In this document: in pieces, positions 18,803 to 27,587 of the stretch
Position numbering within the stretch: position 1 is the first letter of the stretch
Layout of the letters: every line of letters begins with the position of its first letter
Made by a program: the position numbers and the translations under genes
Assembly: GCA_022821495.1 (NCBI GenBank)
Contig: JAJEDN010000016.1
Coordinates: 1-64,000 of the forward strand
From: Candidatus Poribacteria bacterium
GTDB taxonomy: Bacteria; Poribacteria; WGA-4E; WGA-3G
Length of the DNA: 64,000 nucleotides
Direction of reading: 5' to 3'
The notes under the pieces: model-generated
Databases searched by the model: none
Told to the model about the DNA's origin: nothing
What the model saw: the letters and a program-made list of their open reading frames with translations, nothing else

Positions 18803-20794
18803 TTAGGGCCATGGAAAGAACGGTGCTGGCACGTTTGCTGCCCAACTGATAAGCGTCCACACAACCGCCATGCTGAATTCTCCGAAAACCATACCTAAGA
18901 AGAATGGACGCAGTCGTTGATACTGCCGGATACCGCTGTAACGTAAAATCGGTGTCTTGATACCCCACGCAATTAGGACAGGAAACCAGAACACGATCAG
19001 GGTCCACGAAGCCGATAGCGCGTATCCGAGTGGATGCAGGGGCCACCACCAATATAGCATTCTCAAGATCACTAATCCAGTTGTCACGAGTACACCGATG
19101 CCAAAGAAGAGTCCACCTGTTGTGCGGAGGTCTGTACCGAATCCCTCTATCGCTGCGACATTGTCCTGAAATGCCCAGAGCGGGTTGCCGCGATAGGTGT
19201 AGCTATACATATAGTTGGCACCGTGGGTATACGGAAGCCATAGATGGATCGCTGCGGCACATAAGAATGCCAGTATACTCCCTAACACTAACACGCCTAA
19301 CAGCGAACGATAAGACATTCCGACCCGATCCCTAATTTTTAACCCGTCTAAGAAACCTGTCAGGATTAATCCACGCTGATCGCGCGTGAAGATCGCATCA
19401 AGGAACGATAGCACGGTGAGGCTCTGTGCCCCCAATGCCGCTTTGCTTGAAATGAGTTGATAGAGATCCAACGGGCGGAACGATGTTTCCGTCATTAACA
19501 AGCCACCTTCGGCAGTACTACGCGCCATCACCACAGCAACAATACAGATATAAACCACTATCTCAAACGCGGCAAATCCTAAATTCAGTCCTGCTGTATA
19601 ACACCATCCTATTGCGAGAACCAAACTGATGATGAGTCCCCAAACTGCTGTGCGGTAAGGCAAAAGTTCCGCCGTGTCATCCACTTGCGTTGCAGTAAAG
19701 GCGCGACGGAACACCTGCCGAAAGTGTGGTAGCCCCATGTATATAAACGAAACTACGAGGACCATATAAGCCCCAGCAACTTGGTAACCGATATAGAGTC
19801 GAGTTGGATAGAGGGGCATCGTACTTACCCGCCAACCAAACATTGCAGCGATAACATCTTGAAACCGTGTAAGTAGAAAAAAGAACCATAGACTGAAAAG
19901 CAGTTGCGTAGGGAGCAGATAAAAGAATCCTATTGCCGCGAAGGACAGAAAAATCGGTGTGTAGACCATAGCGTTAAATGGTCTTTCTGTGAAGTATTGA
20001 TTAAGTACGTATCTCAAGGGTAGATTCGGGATTTGGGGCGCGATTTCATGAAGTCCGTTCAATGTAAAGATGAGAGCGGGGACCGCAAATCCTAACCACA
20101 TCAAACGATTCTGAAAAAAACCGCGTCCTTCGTGGACGAACTCAAGCGGTAGCGAGACCAACGGAAATGTGAGTTTCTCGTTTTCCACCCACTGTTTGCG
20201 CAAAATTGCTGCCAAACAGAGAAACGCGGTGAATACTAAAAAGACGAGTACGCCCCAGGCGCACAACGGTTCTAACCATGCTCGCCACGGAATAGAATCA
20301 CCCGTTTGCGCGCCTTCGTAGAAACTGATAGCGATAGCAGCTTGTCCTTTTTGTTCGGGAGAAAAGGGGATCAGCCACGGTTTGATATGCGGAAAGAAGA
20401 GGGTATCCCAACTGTTGGTCTCATTGGTAAAATAGTTGACAGCGATGAGCGCAGGGATGAGTTTTTCCATGACCCCGCGCGACGAGATCATCGATGCAAC
20501 GAGCATCATACAGTAGATACACATCAATTCGCGCGGGGACAGAACGAACCGAGCGTTTAGTTTCGCAAGCAACCGATTCCCTAATACAAGGAAAAAGAAC
20601 AGCCCGATCACTGCAGGGGGTAATTGTAGAAACCCGATTTGGATGTAGGTGATTACTAATTCCGCATAAGAGACGATGCAACAGATCAGAATAACGAAGC
20701 AGATACCGAGCAGGAGGGAACGTACGGATAGGCGATTTTCGTTTGAGGAAGGCAATAGCACACCGCCCTGGTGAAATTTGGTAGAGTTTACCAC
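18803..20794 (-). CDS. DUF6785/DUF6784-like polytopic membrane protein
   Basis: This 663-residue protein has about 14 hydrophobic helices spread over its length. Features include LSPRELMCIYCMMLVASMIS near residues 85-105 and a long periplasmic stretch with NEKLTFPLVSLPLE. This pattern matches a large permease family of unknown function (DUF6785), distantly like oligopeptide transporters, common in Planctomycetes and related groups. It starts at GTG 20794 with only a weak ribosome site. It is divergent from the small winged-helix-like gene at 20929. Transported solute unknown. Confidence 0.7.
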   Translation of the reverse strand: MVNSTKFHQGGVLLPSSNENRLSVRSLLLGICFVILICCIVSYAELVITYIQIGFLQLPPAVIGLFFFLVLGNRLLAKLNARFVLSPRELMCIYCMMLVASMISSRGVMEKLIPALIAVNYFTNETNSWDTLFFPHIKPWLIPFSPEQKGQAAIAISFYEGAQTGDSIPWRAWLEPLCAWGVLVFLVFTAFLCLAAILRKQWVENEKLTFPLVSLPLEFVHEGRGFFQNRLMWLGFAVPALIFTLNGLHEIAPQIPNLPLRYVLNQYFTERPFNAMVYTPIFLSFAAIGFFYLLPTQLLFSLWFFFLLTRFQDVIAAMFGWRVSTMPLYPTRLYIGYQVAGAYMVLVVSFIYMGLPHFRQVFRRAFTATQVDDTAELLPYRTAVWGLIISLVLAIGWCYTAGLNLGFAAFEIVVYICIVAVVMARSTAEGGLLMTETSFRPLDLYQLISSKAALGAQSLTVLSFLDAIFTRDQRGLILTGFLDGLKIRDRVGMSYRSLLGVLVLGSILAFLCAAAIHLWLPYTHGANYMYSYTYRGNPLWAFQDNVAAIEGFGTDLRTTGGLFFGIGVLVTTGLVILRMLYWWWPLHPLGYALSASWTLIVFWFPVLIAWGIKTPILRYSGIRQYQRLRPFFLGMVFGEFSMAVVWTLISWAANVPAPFFPWP

Positions 20795-20928
20795 ACCCTG
20801 AAAAAATTGTCAAAGACAGCCGGACATATGTATCATGAGACGCTACAATATTGATATACCGTAAAAGTACTGAAATGTCGTTTATTACTTTTTGTAACCC
20901 ATTTCCGAATGTATACGTTATACAAAGT

Positions 20929-21237
20929 ATGAATAATCCCGCTAACCTATGGACTGAAGCAATGCCGAACGAATCGCTCCAATCCTTTGCTGAGATTAAC
21001 CCACTTGTTGGATTGCCTCCGAGGACGCTGCGTTTGTACAATGCTTTGGAGGTCTTTAAAAAAAGATATCGTTCTTCCGACAATCCCGAGTGGTTTCGCA
21101 TGCCACGTCGTGACCCGCTTCTTCAAAAGATCGGATTTTCTAAAGCAGATATTGAAAACGGTCTTCAAGAATTGGTTCAGGCGAATCTGTTGCAAATCCA
21201 CGAGGGACAAGATACACAATGGTATTGTCTGAAATAG
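20929..21237 (+). CDS. Small winged-helix-like protein
   Basis: This 102-residue protein has no recognised family. The region DPLLQKIGFSKADIENGLQE with the following LVQANLLQI and QWYCLK reads like a helix-turn-helix plus wing, so DNA binding is possible. ATG 20929 is chosen over an in-frame start at 20851 because the extra residues look non-coding. ATG 20962 is another option. The stop is one base from the maf start codon, so the two genes are probably translated from one message. Confidence 0.6.
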   Translation: MNNPANLWTEAMPNESLQSFAEINPLVGLPPRTLRLYNALEVFKKRYRSSDNPEWFRMPRRDPLLQKIGFSKADIENGLQELVQANLLQIHEGQDTQWYCLK

Positions 21238-21238
21238 T

Positions 21239-21868
21239 ATGCAAACGCGCGAATGTCTTGTAGAAGTTCCGCACCTGATTTTAGCCTCTGCATCGCCTCG
21301 ACGCTCAACGTTGTTATCACAGATTGGATTAACATTTAAAATACATCCAAGTGATATTGTCGAACCACCACACAACGTCCACGCAAACAAGCCTGCAAGT
21401 GAAGTAACACAGGAACTTGCTGCGTTAAAAGCTGCATCTGTCACACAACATTACAATCACGGTCTGATTATCGGGGCAGATACATTGGTGTCTTTAGACG
21501 GAGAACTTCTCGGTAAACCCGCTGACGATGCGGACGCATCGGTGATGTTGTCGCGCCTTAGCGGCACCTGTCATGAAGTCGTGACAGGTGTTGCATTAAT
21601 TGACGCTGCAACCGGACAGGACAGGATCTGGGCGGAAACGACGCAAGTCTACTTCCGGGAGTTACATGCTGCCGAAATAACCGCCTATATCGAAAGCGGA
21701 GAGGCGGCAGACAAAGCCGGTGCTTATGGCATTCAAGGACGCGGTGCCGCTTTTGTTCCGCGCATTGAAGGCTGCTATTTTAATGTCGTTGGACTGCCGT
21801 TAGCAAGCCTCGTTGAACACCTATCAGATTTTCAATCCCAAAAAAATAAAAAGATTCAAGGCACGTAG
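21239..21868 (+). CDS. maf: Maf family nucleotide pyrophosphatase
   Basis: This 209-residue protein has the Maf signature LILASASPRRSTLLSQIG (about residues 13-30), the IIGADTLVSLDGELLGKP segment with the catalytic Asp, and GAYGIQGRGAAF. Maf proteins hydrolyse non-canonical or canonical NTPs to NMP and pyrophosphate as house-cleaning enzymes. The length is normal. The ATG follows the stop of the upstream gene by one base, suggesting coupling. A MITE-like element lies 50 bases downstream. Confidence 0.95.
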   Translation: MQTRECLVEVPHLILASASPRRSTLLSQIGLTFKIHPSDIVEPPHNVHANKPASEVTQELAALKAASVTQHYNHGLIIGADTLVSLDGELLGKPADDADASVMLSRLSGTCHEVVTGVALIDAATGQDRIWAETTQVYFRELHAAEITAYIESGEAADKAGAYGIQGRGAAFVPRIEGCYFNVVGLPLASLVEHLSDFQSQKNKKIQGT

Positions 21869-21918
21869 TCCGTAATGAAATGGTTCTCACTGAGAAGCAG
21901 GATTTAAGGGACGTGTGT

Positions 21919-22053
21919 TATAGTAAAGTCCGAAAATAAGTTGACATTTACCAATAATAGCTGCCCCTCACCACATCTCCAGATTCCCCCTGATAAGGGG
22001 GGTAGGGGGTTGTGCGGATTAAAGTGTTCAATTAATTATGGATTTTACTATAA
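21919..22053 (+). repeat. MITE-like repeat, family A copy 2 (variant interior)
   Basis: The terminal inverted repeats TTATAGTAAAGTCC and GGATTTTACTATAA pair at 13 of 14 positions. The interior holds CCCCCTGATAAGGGGGGTAG, which is also found inside family B elements, so this copy looks chimeric. Confidence 0.8.
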
Positions 22054-22073
22054 CCGCAAGGTAAATTAAAAAA
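22054..22073 (+). promoter_or_regulatory. Repeat-borne AAGGT module at the start of the IolB-like gene
   Basis: CCGCAAGGTAAATTAAAAAA directly precedes ATG 22074 and abuts the end of the family A element. The same module precedes ATG 57446. AAGG lies 12 bases from the ATG, within a long but usable Shine-Dalgarno spacing. Confidence 0.55.
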
Positions 22074-22739
22074 ATGTCGGCATCTAAAAATTACACGCCT
22101 ACCAACGGATACACCGAAATCGTGAAGCCCGGCGAAATGGGGATCACAAAACTCCATTTCGGGATTCTTAGCCTCACATCTGAGGCAACCTTCTTTGATC
22201 ATTCTGATGATAATGAAGTCACGCTGATCGCATTGGGTGGAGACTGTACTTTATTGGTCGGACATAACGGCAATAAAGCGAATGGGATTTTGGGTGAGCG
22301 TCCAGATGTTTTCCATGGGGCGGCATGTGTCGCTTATATCCCGCATCATACAACCTATGAGATCCTCACAAATGAGTCGGGAATCGAGGTTGCGGTCTGT
22401 AAAATACCATCTCACTCGGAATCCGCTGCTGTGATTCTGGAGGCGGGTGAGGCGGTAGATGAGAATAAGACGCACCTTAGGGTTTCAGAGAATGTCTTTT
22501 CAGATGATTTAGAGGCAAGCGTAAATGCGTCCACAATACCTACCGGTGAAGAGGCGATCTGCTTGCATCGGTTTTTGGATGGAAGCGGTGTCATTACTTT
22601 CGATATAGCGCGTGGCACAGAAACGACACGCGCACAGTTGTATCATAACGATGTATGCGTAGTTTCAGAACACGATAGCATTGTAACAGTAACTTCTGAG
22701 GGCGTTGGCTACCAATTATGGGTGCAGCCGAATTTCTGA
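22074..22739 (+). CDS. IolB-like cupin protein (short, divergent C-terminal half)
   Basis: This 221-residue protein has an N-terminal half resembling IolB (5-deoxy-glucuronate isomerase): LIALGGDCTLLVG, GERPDVFHGAACVAYIPHHT and IEVAVCKIPSHS follow its typical order. Standard IolB is about 270 residues and carries metal ligands in a C-terminal cupin. This protein is about 50 residues shorter and the C-terminal part lacks an obvious His-rich metal motif. No other inositol catabolism gene is near. It may be a degenerate or repurposed cupin; the function is uncertain. Confidence 0.6.
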   Translation: MSASKNYTPTNGYTEIVKPGEMGITKLHFGILSLTSEATFFDHSDDNEVTLIALGGDCTLLVGHNGNKANGILGERPDVFHGAACVAYIPHHTTYEILTNESGIEVAVCKIPSHSESAAVILEAGEAVDENKTHLRVSENVFSDDLEASVNASTIPTGEEAICLHRFLDGSGVITFDIARGTETTRAQLYHNDVCVVSEHDSIVTVTSEGVGYQLWVQPNF

Positions 22740-22797
22740 GGAAATCAGCTGCACTACATTGTTATACCATGCCTATAAGATGAAGGTGGATATAGTC

Positions 22798-23097
22798 CTA
22801 CTCGCCTTCAATAAGTTCGCCACCCTTTTTGAGAAAGGCAACAGCACTCCGCGAGATTTGAACTTTTATCTCTTGGCTATTCATTTCCCCAATAGTGAGG
22901 AGAATAATATTCTTATCGTTGCTCATCCCAAGAATCTTGCCGTGCAAGCCGCCATTGGTTACAATCTCATCCCCCTTAGACAGGTTCTCTAACATATTCT
23001 GATGTTTTTTGCGTTTCGCTTGTTCCGGTCGAAGTAGTAGGAAATAAAAGATAGCACCTATTGCTATCAGCGGGAAAAACGGTAATAGTTGTTCCAT
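22798..23097 (-). CDS. yajC: Preprotein translocase subunit YajC
   Basis: This 99-residue protein has one N-terminal membrane helix (about residues 5-21, ending FYFLLLRPEQAKRKKHQ) followed by the YajC core GDEIVTNGGLHGKILG. YajC is a non-essential partner of SecDF in protein export. It ends the minus-strand yebC-ruvCAB-queA cluster, 20 bases after queA. GGAGAC lies upstream of its ATG. Length and motif are typical. Confidence 0.95.
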   Translation of the reverse strand: MEQLLPFFPLIAIGAIFYFLLLRPEQAKRKKHQNMLENLSKGDEIVTNGGLHGKILGMSNDKNIILLTIGEMNSQEIKVQISRSAVAFLKKGGELIEGE

Positions 23098-23117
23098 GAA
23101 GGGTCTCCTTCTGTTTT

Positions 23118-24152
23118 CTAAAGAATTAGCATGGCATCGCCATAACTGTAGAAACGGTAGTTATGTTGGAGTGCCTCTTGATACGCTTTCTGAATCAAAT
23201 CTTGTTGCGCGAAGGCACTCACAAGCATAAGTAAAGTTGATTTAGGTAGATGGAAGTTAGTAACCAACGCATCTACTACATTAAATTCGTGTCCCGGATA
23301 GATAAAAAGATCGCTATAACCGCTATAAGGGCACATAGTGCCTGTTATGCCAGCTGTTTCGAGCGATCGTACCACTGTCGTCCCGATAGCAACAATTTTT
23401 GAGCCTGCCTCCCGTGCGTTGCGAATCCGGTTCGCTTCCGTTTCAGGGATATGGATATATTCAGCGTGCATTTTATGTTTCTCAATATTTTCGGATTTCA
23501 CAGGTTGAAACGTTCCAGGTCCCACGTGCAGTGTTAACGTTGCTATCTCTATTCCACTGTTTTTCAATTCTTCCAACAATTTTTGTGTAAAGTGCAGCCC
23601 GGCTGTCGGGGCAGCAATCGCACCTTCAGCGGTCGCATAAACTGACTGATAACGCACCTTATCCTCAGCGGTCGGTGGACGACGAATATAAGGCGGTAAA
23701 GGCATCATGCCAATCTCAGCGAGGATGACCGAAAACCCATCGTTAGGGTCGTAGTTAAAACGGACGATACAGTGTCCAGCATCGGGTTTCGCAAGCACTT
23801 CCGCTTTTAAAATACTATTTCCAAAGACAACCTGTGTACCGATTTGGAGGCTGCGTCGCGGTTTCGCAAGCACTTCCCAAGTATCCGGTTCTTTTTCTCG
23901 GATGAGAAGCAATTCTATCTTACCACCAGTTCCGGCTTTGTTACCGATTAACCGTGCCGGGATTACTTTCGTGTCGTTCAGAACTAACAGGGCATTGTTG
24001 GGTAAATATTCCCCGATCTGCGAAAACACGGTATGATGAAAGGTACCGGTAGTGCGGTTGACTACCAGAAGCCGCGATGCATCACGCTGTTGAAGGGGGC
24101 TTTGCGCAATCCGCTCAGAAGGCAGGTGGTAATCAAAATCTGTGAGTTTCAT
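23118..24152 (-). CDS. queA: S-adenosylmethionine:tRNA ribosyltransferase-isomerase QueA
   Basis: This 344-residue enzyme converts preQ1 to epoxyqueuosine on tRNA anticodons, using the ribosyl group of SAM. Family motifs visible are LTDFDYHLPSERIAQ at the N-terminus, NDTKVIPARLIG near residue 68, AAPTAGLHFT near 210 and VGPGTFQPV. I chose ATG 24152 because it gives the standard N-terminus; a TTG at 24194 right after the ruvB stop would add 14 residues. It lies in the usual order after ruvB. The expected tgt gene between queA and yajC is absent. Confidence 0.95.
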   Translation of the reverse strand: MKLTDFDYHLPSERIAQSPLQQRDASRLLVVNRTTGTFHHTVFSQIGEYLPNNALLVLNDTKVIPARLIGNKAGTGGKIELLLIREKEPDTWEVLAKPRRSLQIGTQVVFGNSILKAEVLAKPDAGHCIVRFNYDPNDGFSVILAEIGMMPLPPYIRRPPTAEDKVRYQSVYATAEGAIAAPTAGLHFTQKLLEELKNSGIEIATLTLHVGPGTFQPVKSENIEKHKMHAEYIHIPETEANRIRNAREAGSKIVAIGTTVVRSLETAGITGTMCPYSGYSDLFIYPGHEFNVVDALVTNFHLPKSTLLMLVSAFAQQDLIQKAYQEALQHNYRFYSYGDAMLIL

Positions 24153-24194
24153 AACTGTGCGCGAAGTGGGTGCCTCACCAGAATTTTTTTGCAA

Positions 24195-25220
24195 CTAAGA
24201 AAACAGGGTTGCTTGTGGGTTTGTCGGGTAATTAAAATACGTATAAGCCGCATCACTTGCGACGCGTCCTCCCGGTGTCAGTGCCAAAAACCCTGCTTTA
24301 ATATAATAAGGTTCGTAAACTTCAGCAATAGTGCGCTCGTCCTCACTCAGCGCGACAGCGAGTGCTTTAAGTCCCGCGCGTCCATTGAAATTTTCAATAA
24401 GGGTCTGAAAGTAGGCGTAGTCTTGTGCGTTTAATCCGCGTTCATCAATGCCAAAGAATTCCAACGCCTCCTCCGCAACCGCCAGCGTCAGTACGCCATT
24501 GCTTTCGACTTGGGCGTAATCTCTGACGTTGGCGAGTAATTTATTCGCAATTCGCATGGTGCCACGCGAGCGGCGGGCTAAAGCGTATTCTGCTTCTTCA
24601 TCTATATTAATATTAAGTTTCGCACTGTTAATACGGATAACCTGCTGGATGGCTTCCGGTTCGTAGTAATCAAGATGGATACGGATGCCGAACCGATCCC
24701 GGAAAGGACCCGCAAGCAATCCTTCACGCGTCGTCGCACCAACTAACGTAAACGGATCCAGCGGAACTTGCATAACATCGGAGGCTGGACCTTGACCGAT
24801 AGTAAAGTCGAGTTGATAATCTTCCATTGCTGGATAAAGCGATTCTTGCACGTTCCCTTTCATCTGGTGGATCTCGTCAATGAAGAGGATATCTCCCTTT
24901 TCAAGATTCGTCAGCGTTGAGGCTAAGTCCAATTTTTCCATGACAGGGCCAATCGCCTGTTTAAAGTTACTCTGAATCTCATTGGCGATGATCCTCGCAA
25001 GCGTCGTCTTCCCTAACCCGGGTGGACTCACAAGTAGCACATGTTCAAGTGCATCTCCACGCTCTTTGGCAGCTTTGATATGGATGTAAAGCTGTCTTTT
25101 CGCTTTATCCTGCCCAATAAATTCCTTCAGCGTTTTCGGACGAAGGCTATATCCAAAGTCATCATCTTCAATCGCTAAATCTTGTATCCGAAGGGAATCT
25201 GCCTTCTCGTGGTGATCCAT
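24195..25220 (-). CDS. ruvB: Holliday junction branch migration ATPase RuvB
   Basis: This 341-residue AAA+ protein has Walker A PPGLGKTT (about residues 65-72), Walker B LFIDEIHQM, the sensor segment VGATTREGLL and a C-terminal winged helix (RTIAEVYEPYYIKAGFLALT). RuvB drives branch migration of Holliday junctions with RuvA. The length is typical. A MITE-like repeat lies between it and ruvA, giving a 159-base gap in an otherwise tight operon. Confidence 0.97.
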   Translation of the reverse strand: MDHHEKADSLRIQDLAIEDDDFGYSLRPKTLKEFIGQDKAKRQLYIHIKAAKERGDALEHVLLVSPPGLGKTTLARIIANEIQSNFKQAIGPVMEKLDLASTLTNLEKGDILFIDEIHQMKGNVQESLYPAMEDYQLDFTIGQGPASDVMQVPLDPFTLVGATTREGLLAGPFRDRFGIRIHLDYYEPEAIQQVIRINSAKLNINIDEEAEYALARRSRGTMRIANKLLANVRDYAQVESNGVLTLAVAEEALEFFGIDERGLNAQDYAYFQTLIENFNGRAGLKALAVALSEDERTIAEVYEPYYIKAGFLALTPGGRVASDAAYTYFNYPTNPQATLFS

Positions 25221-25238
25221 CTTGTTTTATCCTTGAAT

Positions 25239-25369
25239 GGTTTTCAGTTTTCAGTTAAGAGGTTCCTGTCTGCAGACATTTCTTGGTAACCGTTGGGCAC
25301 CCAATTAGGTTTAGACTGATAACTGAAAGGTTTTTCGCAGAAAAACCGAACCAATAACTGACAACTCTC
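25239..25369. repeat. Family C repeat between ruvA and ruvB
   Basis: About 130 bp with ends TTTTCAGTTTTCAGTTAAG and AATAACTGACAACTC. It contains AAAGGTTTTTCGCAGAAAAA, a hairpin block also present near 49690 (inverted) and 61590. The sequence is non-coding. Confidence 0.65.
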
Positions 25370-25379
25370 AAAATAGCGG

Positions 25380-25976
25380 CTAATTTCGGATATAGCGAAG
25401 TGCCTGTTTAAGTAAGTTCTCCGGTTCTGCGGAATCTCCGAGGATTTTTTGTGCTTTCTCGACGGCTTGTTCTGCCTCAAGTTCCGATGCACCGAGATTG
25501 ACGAGCATTCCGATTACCGAGGCATCCGATGTCCCAGATTTCTCAAGGTCAGCCTCGCCTTCAAGTTTCATTTTACTGATATTCTTTTTCAGTTTAGTAA
25601 TAATAACTTGCGCAATGTCTTTAGTTAAGCGCGGCACCCGCATCAATGTAGGCGCGTCTCCACGCTGTACAGCGCGTTGGAATTGTAAAGGAGACAACCT
25701 TGCAACGATATTTTGCGCGAGTGCTGGTCCTACGCCAGAGACTGTCAGTGCCAATTCAAAGACTTTCAGGGCATCCCTTGAAATAAATCCATAAAGGGTT
25801 ATCTTGTTTTCACGATTTTGATAGTAGTGTGTATGAAAAGTAACAGGATCGCCTATCGGTGGTAAATCTGTTACAAGTCTCGGGGCTACGTCAACCGCAT
25901 ATCCAATACCGTTTACATCTACAATAACCTGTTTTGTCTCTTTATGAACGATAACGCCTTTGATATAAGCAATCAT
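25380..25976 (-). CDS. ruvA: Holliday junction DNA helicase subunit RuvA
   Basis: This 198-residue protein has the N-terminal OB domain (MIAYIKGVIVHKETKQVIVD), two helix-hairpin-helix regions (LTVSGVGPALAQNIVARL; LMRVPRLTKDIAQVIITKLK) and a C-terminal UBA-like domain that contacts RuvB. RuvA binds the four-way junction as a tetramer or octamer. It lies 30 bases downstream of ruvC. The length is typical. Confidence 0.96.
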   Translation of the reverse strand: MIAYIKGVIVHKETKQVIVDVNGIGYAVDVAPRLVTDLPPIGDPVTFHTHYYQNRENKITLYGFISRDALKVFELALTVSGVGPALAQNIVARLSPLQFQRAVQRGDAPTLMRVPRLTKDIAQVIITKLKKNISKMKLEGEADLEKSGTSDASVIGMLVNLGASELEAEQAVEKAQKILGDSAEPENLLKQALRYIRN

Positions 25977-26006
25977 CCTAAAATTCCTCTAAACAGAAAC
26001 ACGCTG

Positions 26007-26549
26007 TTACGATTGTGTATACTTTTTTTTCAGTTCAAGAACTTTATAAGAACGGGCATGGCAAACGGCAAGCGCGAGCGCGTCAGCTGCATGATCCGGA
26101 CGTGGGGGTTCTTTAAGTTTAAGCAAGACTTGCGTCATTTTTTGTATCTGCGCTTTTGTGGCTTGCCCATAGCCGACGATGGCTTGTTTGACCTGAGTAG
26201 GCGCGTATAGCGCGATAGGACAATTCGCATTCGCAGCCGCAAGCTTCACGATACCTTTAACCTCGCCAAGCGTGAATGCGTTGTTTATATTTTTACTAAA
26301 AAAAATATCCTCAAGGGCTATACTCTCAATAGCGAATTCCGCAATCAAGTCGGTCACAGCATCATAAATTTTTTTCAGTCGCATTTCTGATGCTGTTTGA
26401 GGGCTGGTTGTGATGTTCCCGAAGGCACGCGGCGTAAACCGATTGGCGTGAAATTCAACCACACCATATCCAGTATTCGCGATGCCCGGGTCAATGCCAA
26501 GAATTATTTTTTTTCTGTTCCTTGCGGTTGGGTGAGGTGGGTTTTGCAT
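26007..26549 (-). CDS. ruvC: Crossover junction endodeoxyribonuclease RuvC
   Basis: This 180-residue resolvase has the RNase H fold. The acidic catalytic residues are visible in ILGIDPGIANTGYG, ALEDIFFSKN and DHAADALALAVCHA. It cleaves Holliday junctions after branch migration by RuvAB. It lies between yebC and ruvA on the minus strand in the common order. The C-terminal tail (YKVLELKKKYTQS) is short. The length is normal. Confidence 0.96.
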   Translation of the reverse strand: MQNPPHPTARNRKKIILGIDPGIANTGYGVVEFHANRFTPRAFGNITTSPQTASEMRLKKIYDAVTDLIAEFAIESIALEDIFFSKNINNAFTLGEVKGIVKLAAANANCPIALYAPTQVKQAIVGYGQATKAQIQKMTQVLLKLKEPPRPDHAADALALAVCHARSYKVLELKKKYTQS

Positions 26550-26660
26550 TTGATGTCCCTTTCCTCAGAACCGTCCTCCACTACGTTACGGACTCAGTTT
26601 TTGATGCTGTGAAGTTTTAATTAGCCTGTTACCAAACACCTTGCGGGTTAGATGCAGCAG

Positions 26661-27407
26661 TTACGCTGCGGCTTCTAAGAGGTTATCGGGGATATCGAAA
26701 TTGGCATAAACTTTTTGTACATCGTCGAGTTCATCGAGTGCGTCCATGAGGCGTAACATCCGTTCTGCTTCTTTGCCTTCAAGTTTCACGGTGTTTTGCG
26801 GAATCATGCTAATTTCAGCGAGTTGAACTTCAGCAGATGTTTCCTGAACCGCTGTTAGGACGTTATCAAACATCTCAAACGGTGTAATAATTTCCATACC
26901 CGTTTCGGAAGCGGTTACATCTTCAGCACCTGCTTCAACCGCGATCATAAACAATTCTTCTTCATCGATGCTATCAGACACGACGACGATCAATCCGCAT
27001 TTATCGAAGCCCCATGCGACGCACCCGCGTTCACCGATTCTGCCTTCGTGTTTACTAAAAGCGTGCCGAATCGCTGCAACAGCTCGATTGCGGTTGTCGG
27101 TCAAGACTTCTATCATCACTGCGGCTCCACCGGGTCCGTAACCTTCGTAGAGGATCTCTTCGTAGGTTTCACCTTCAAGTTCACCTGTCCCACGAAGGAT
27201 CGCTTTTTCAATGTTATCGTTGGGAACGTTGCTTGATTTTGCAGCTGCAATAGCGGTTCTAAGGCGTGGATTTGTGTCTATATCGCCACCACCAACACGC
27301 GCGGAAGCGGTAATCTCTTTGACCAACTTCGAGAAGAGTTTCCCGCGTCTCGAATCGTTCGCTGCTTTTTTATGTTTGATTGTTGACCATTTAGAATGTC
27401 CAGACAT
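26661..27407 (-). CDS. yebC: YebC/PmpR family protein
   Basis: This 248-residue protein begins MSGHSKWSTIKHKKAANDSRRG, the diagnostic YebC N-terminus (Gly-His-Ser-Lys-Trp). It continues with the AIAAAKSSNVPNDNIEKAI and YEGYGPGGAAVMIE segments. Members act as DNA-binding regulators, and some recently as translation factors that relieve ribosome stalling. It opens the yebC-ruvCAB-queA-yajC cluster. AAAGGAG lies upstream of the ATG, and a good promoter precedes it. Confidence 0.96.
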   Translation of the reverse strand: MSGHSKWSTIKHKKAANDSRRGKLFSKLVKEITASARVGGGDIDTNPRLRTAIAAAKSSNVPNDNIEKAILRGTGELEGETYEEILYEGYGPGGAAVMIEVLTDNRNRAVAAIRHAFSKHEGRIGERGCVAWGFDKCGLIVVVSDSIDEEELFMIAVEAGAEDVTASETGMEIITPFEMFDNVLTAVQETSAEVQLAEISMIPQNTVKLEGKEAERMLRLMDALDELDDVQKVYANFDIPDNLLEAAA

Positions 27408-27432
27408 AATCTGTCTCCTTTCTGATTAAATT

Positions 27433-27461
27433 AGTATACCATAAAACGGAAAAAGATACAA
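27433..27461 (-). promoter_or_regulatory. Sigma70-type promoter for yebC-ruvCAB-queA-yajC
   Basis: On the minus strand, TTGTAT (27461-27456) and TATACT (27438-27433) are separated by 17 bases. The yebC ATG lies 25 bases downstream. Confidence 0.6.
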
Positions 27462-27520
27462 CTTCCGGATCAGGTTCCCCGATGATAAGTTACACCCCTC
27501 TTGAGGTCTGTCAGAATTAA

Positions 27521-27550
27521 TTGGACAAAGACCAGAATCTATGCTATACT
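27521..27550 (+). promoter_or_regulatory. Sigma70-type promoter for the zinc-ribbon gene
   Basis: TTGGAC (27521-27526) and TATACT (27545-27550) have an 18-base spacer. The ATG at 27588 follows 37 bases later. Confidence 0.5.
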
Positions 27551-27587
27551 TGTTAAATCTTTCGTTTGAGGAGTTGAGTGGGTTCCT

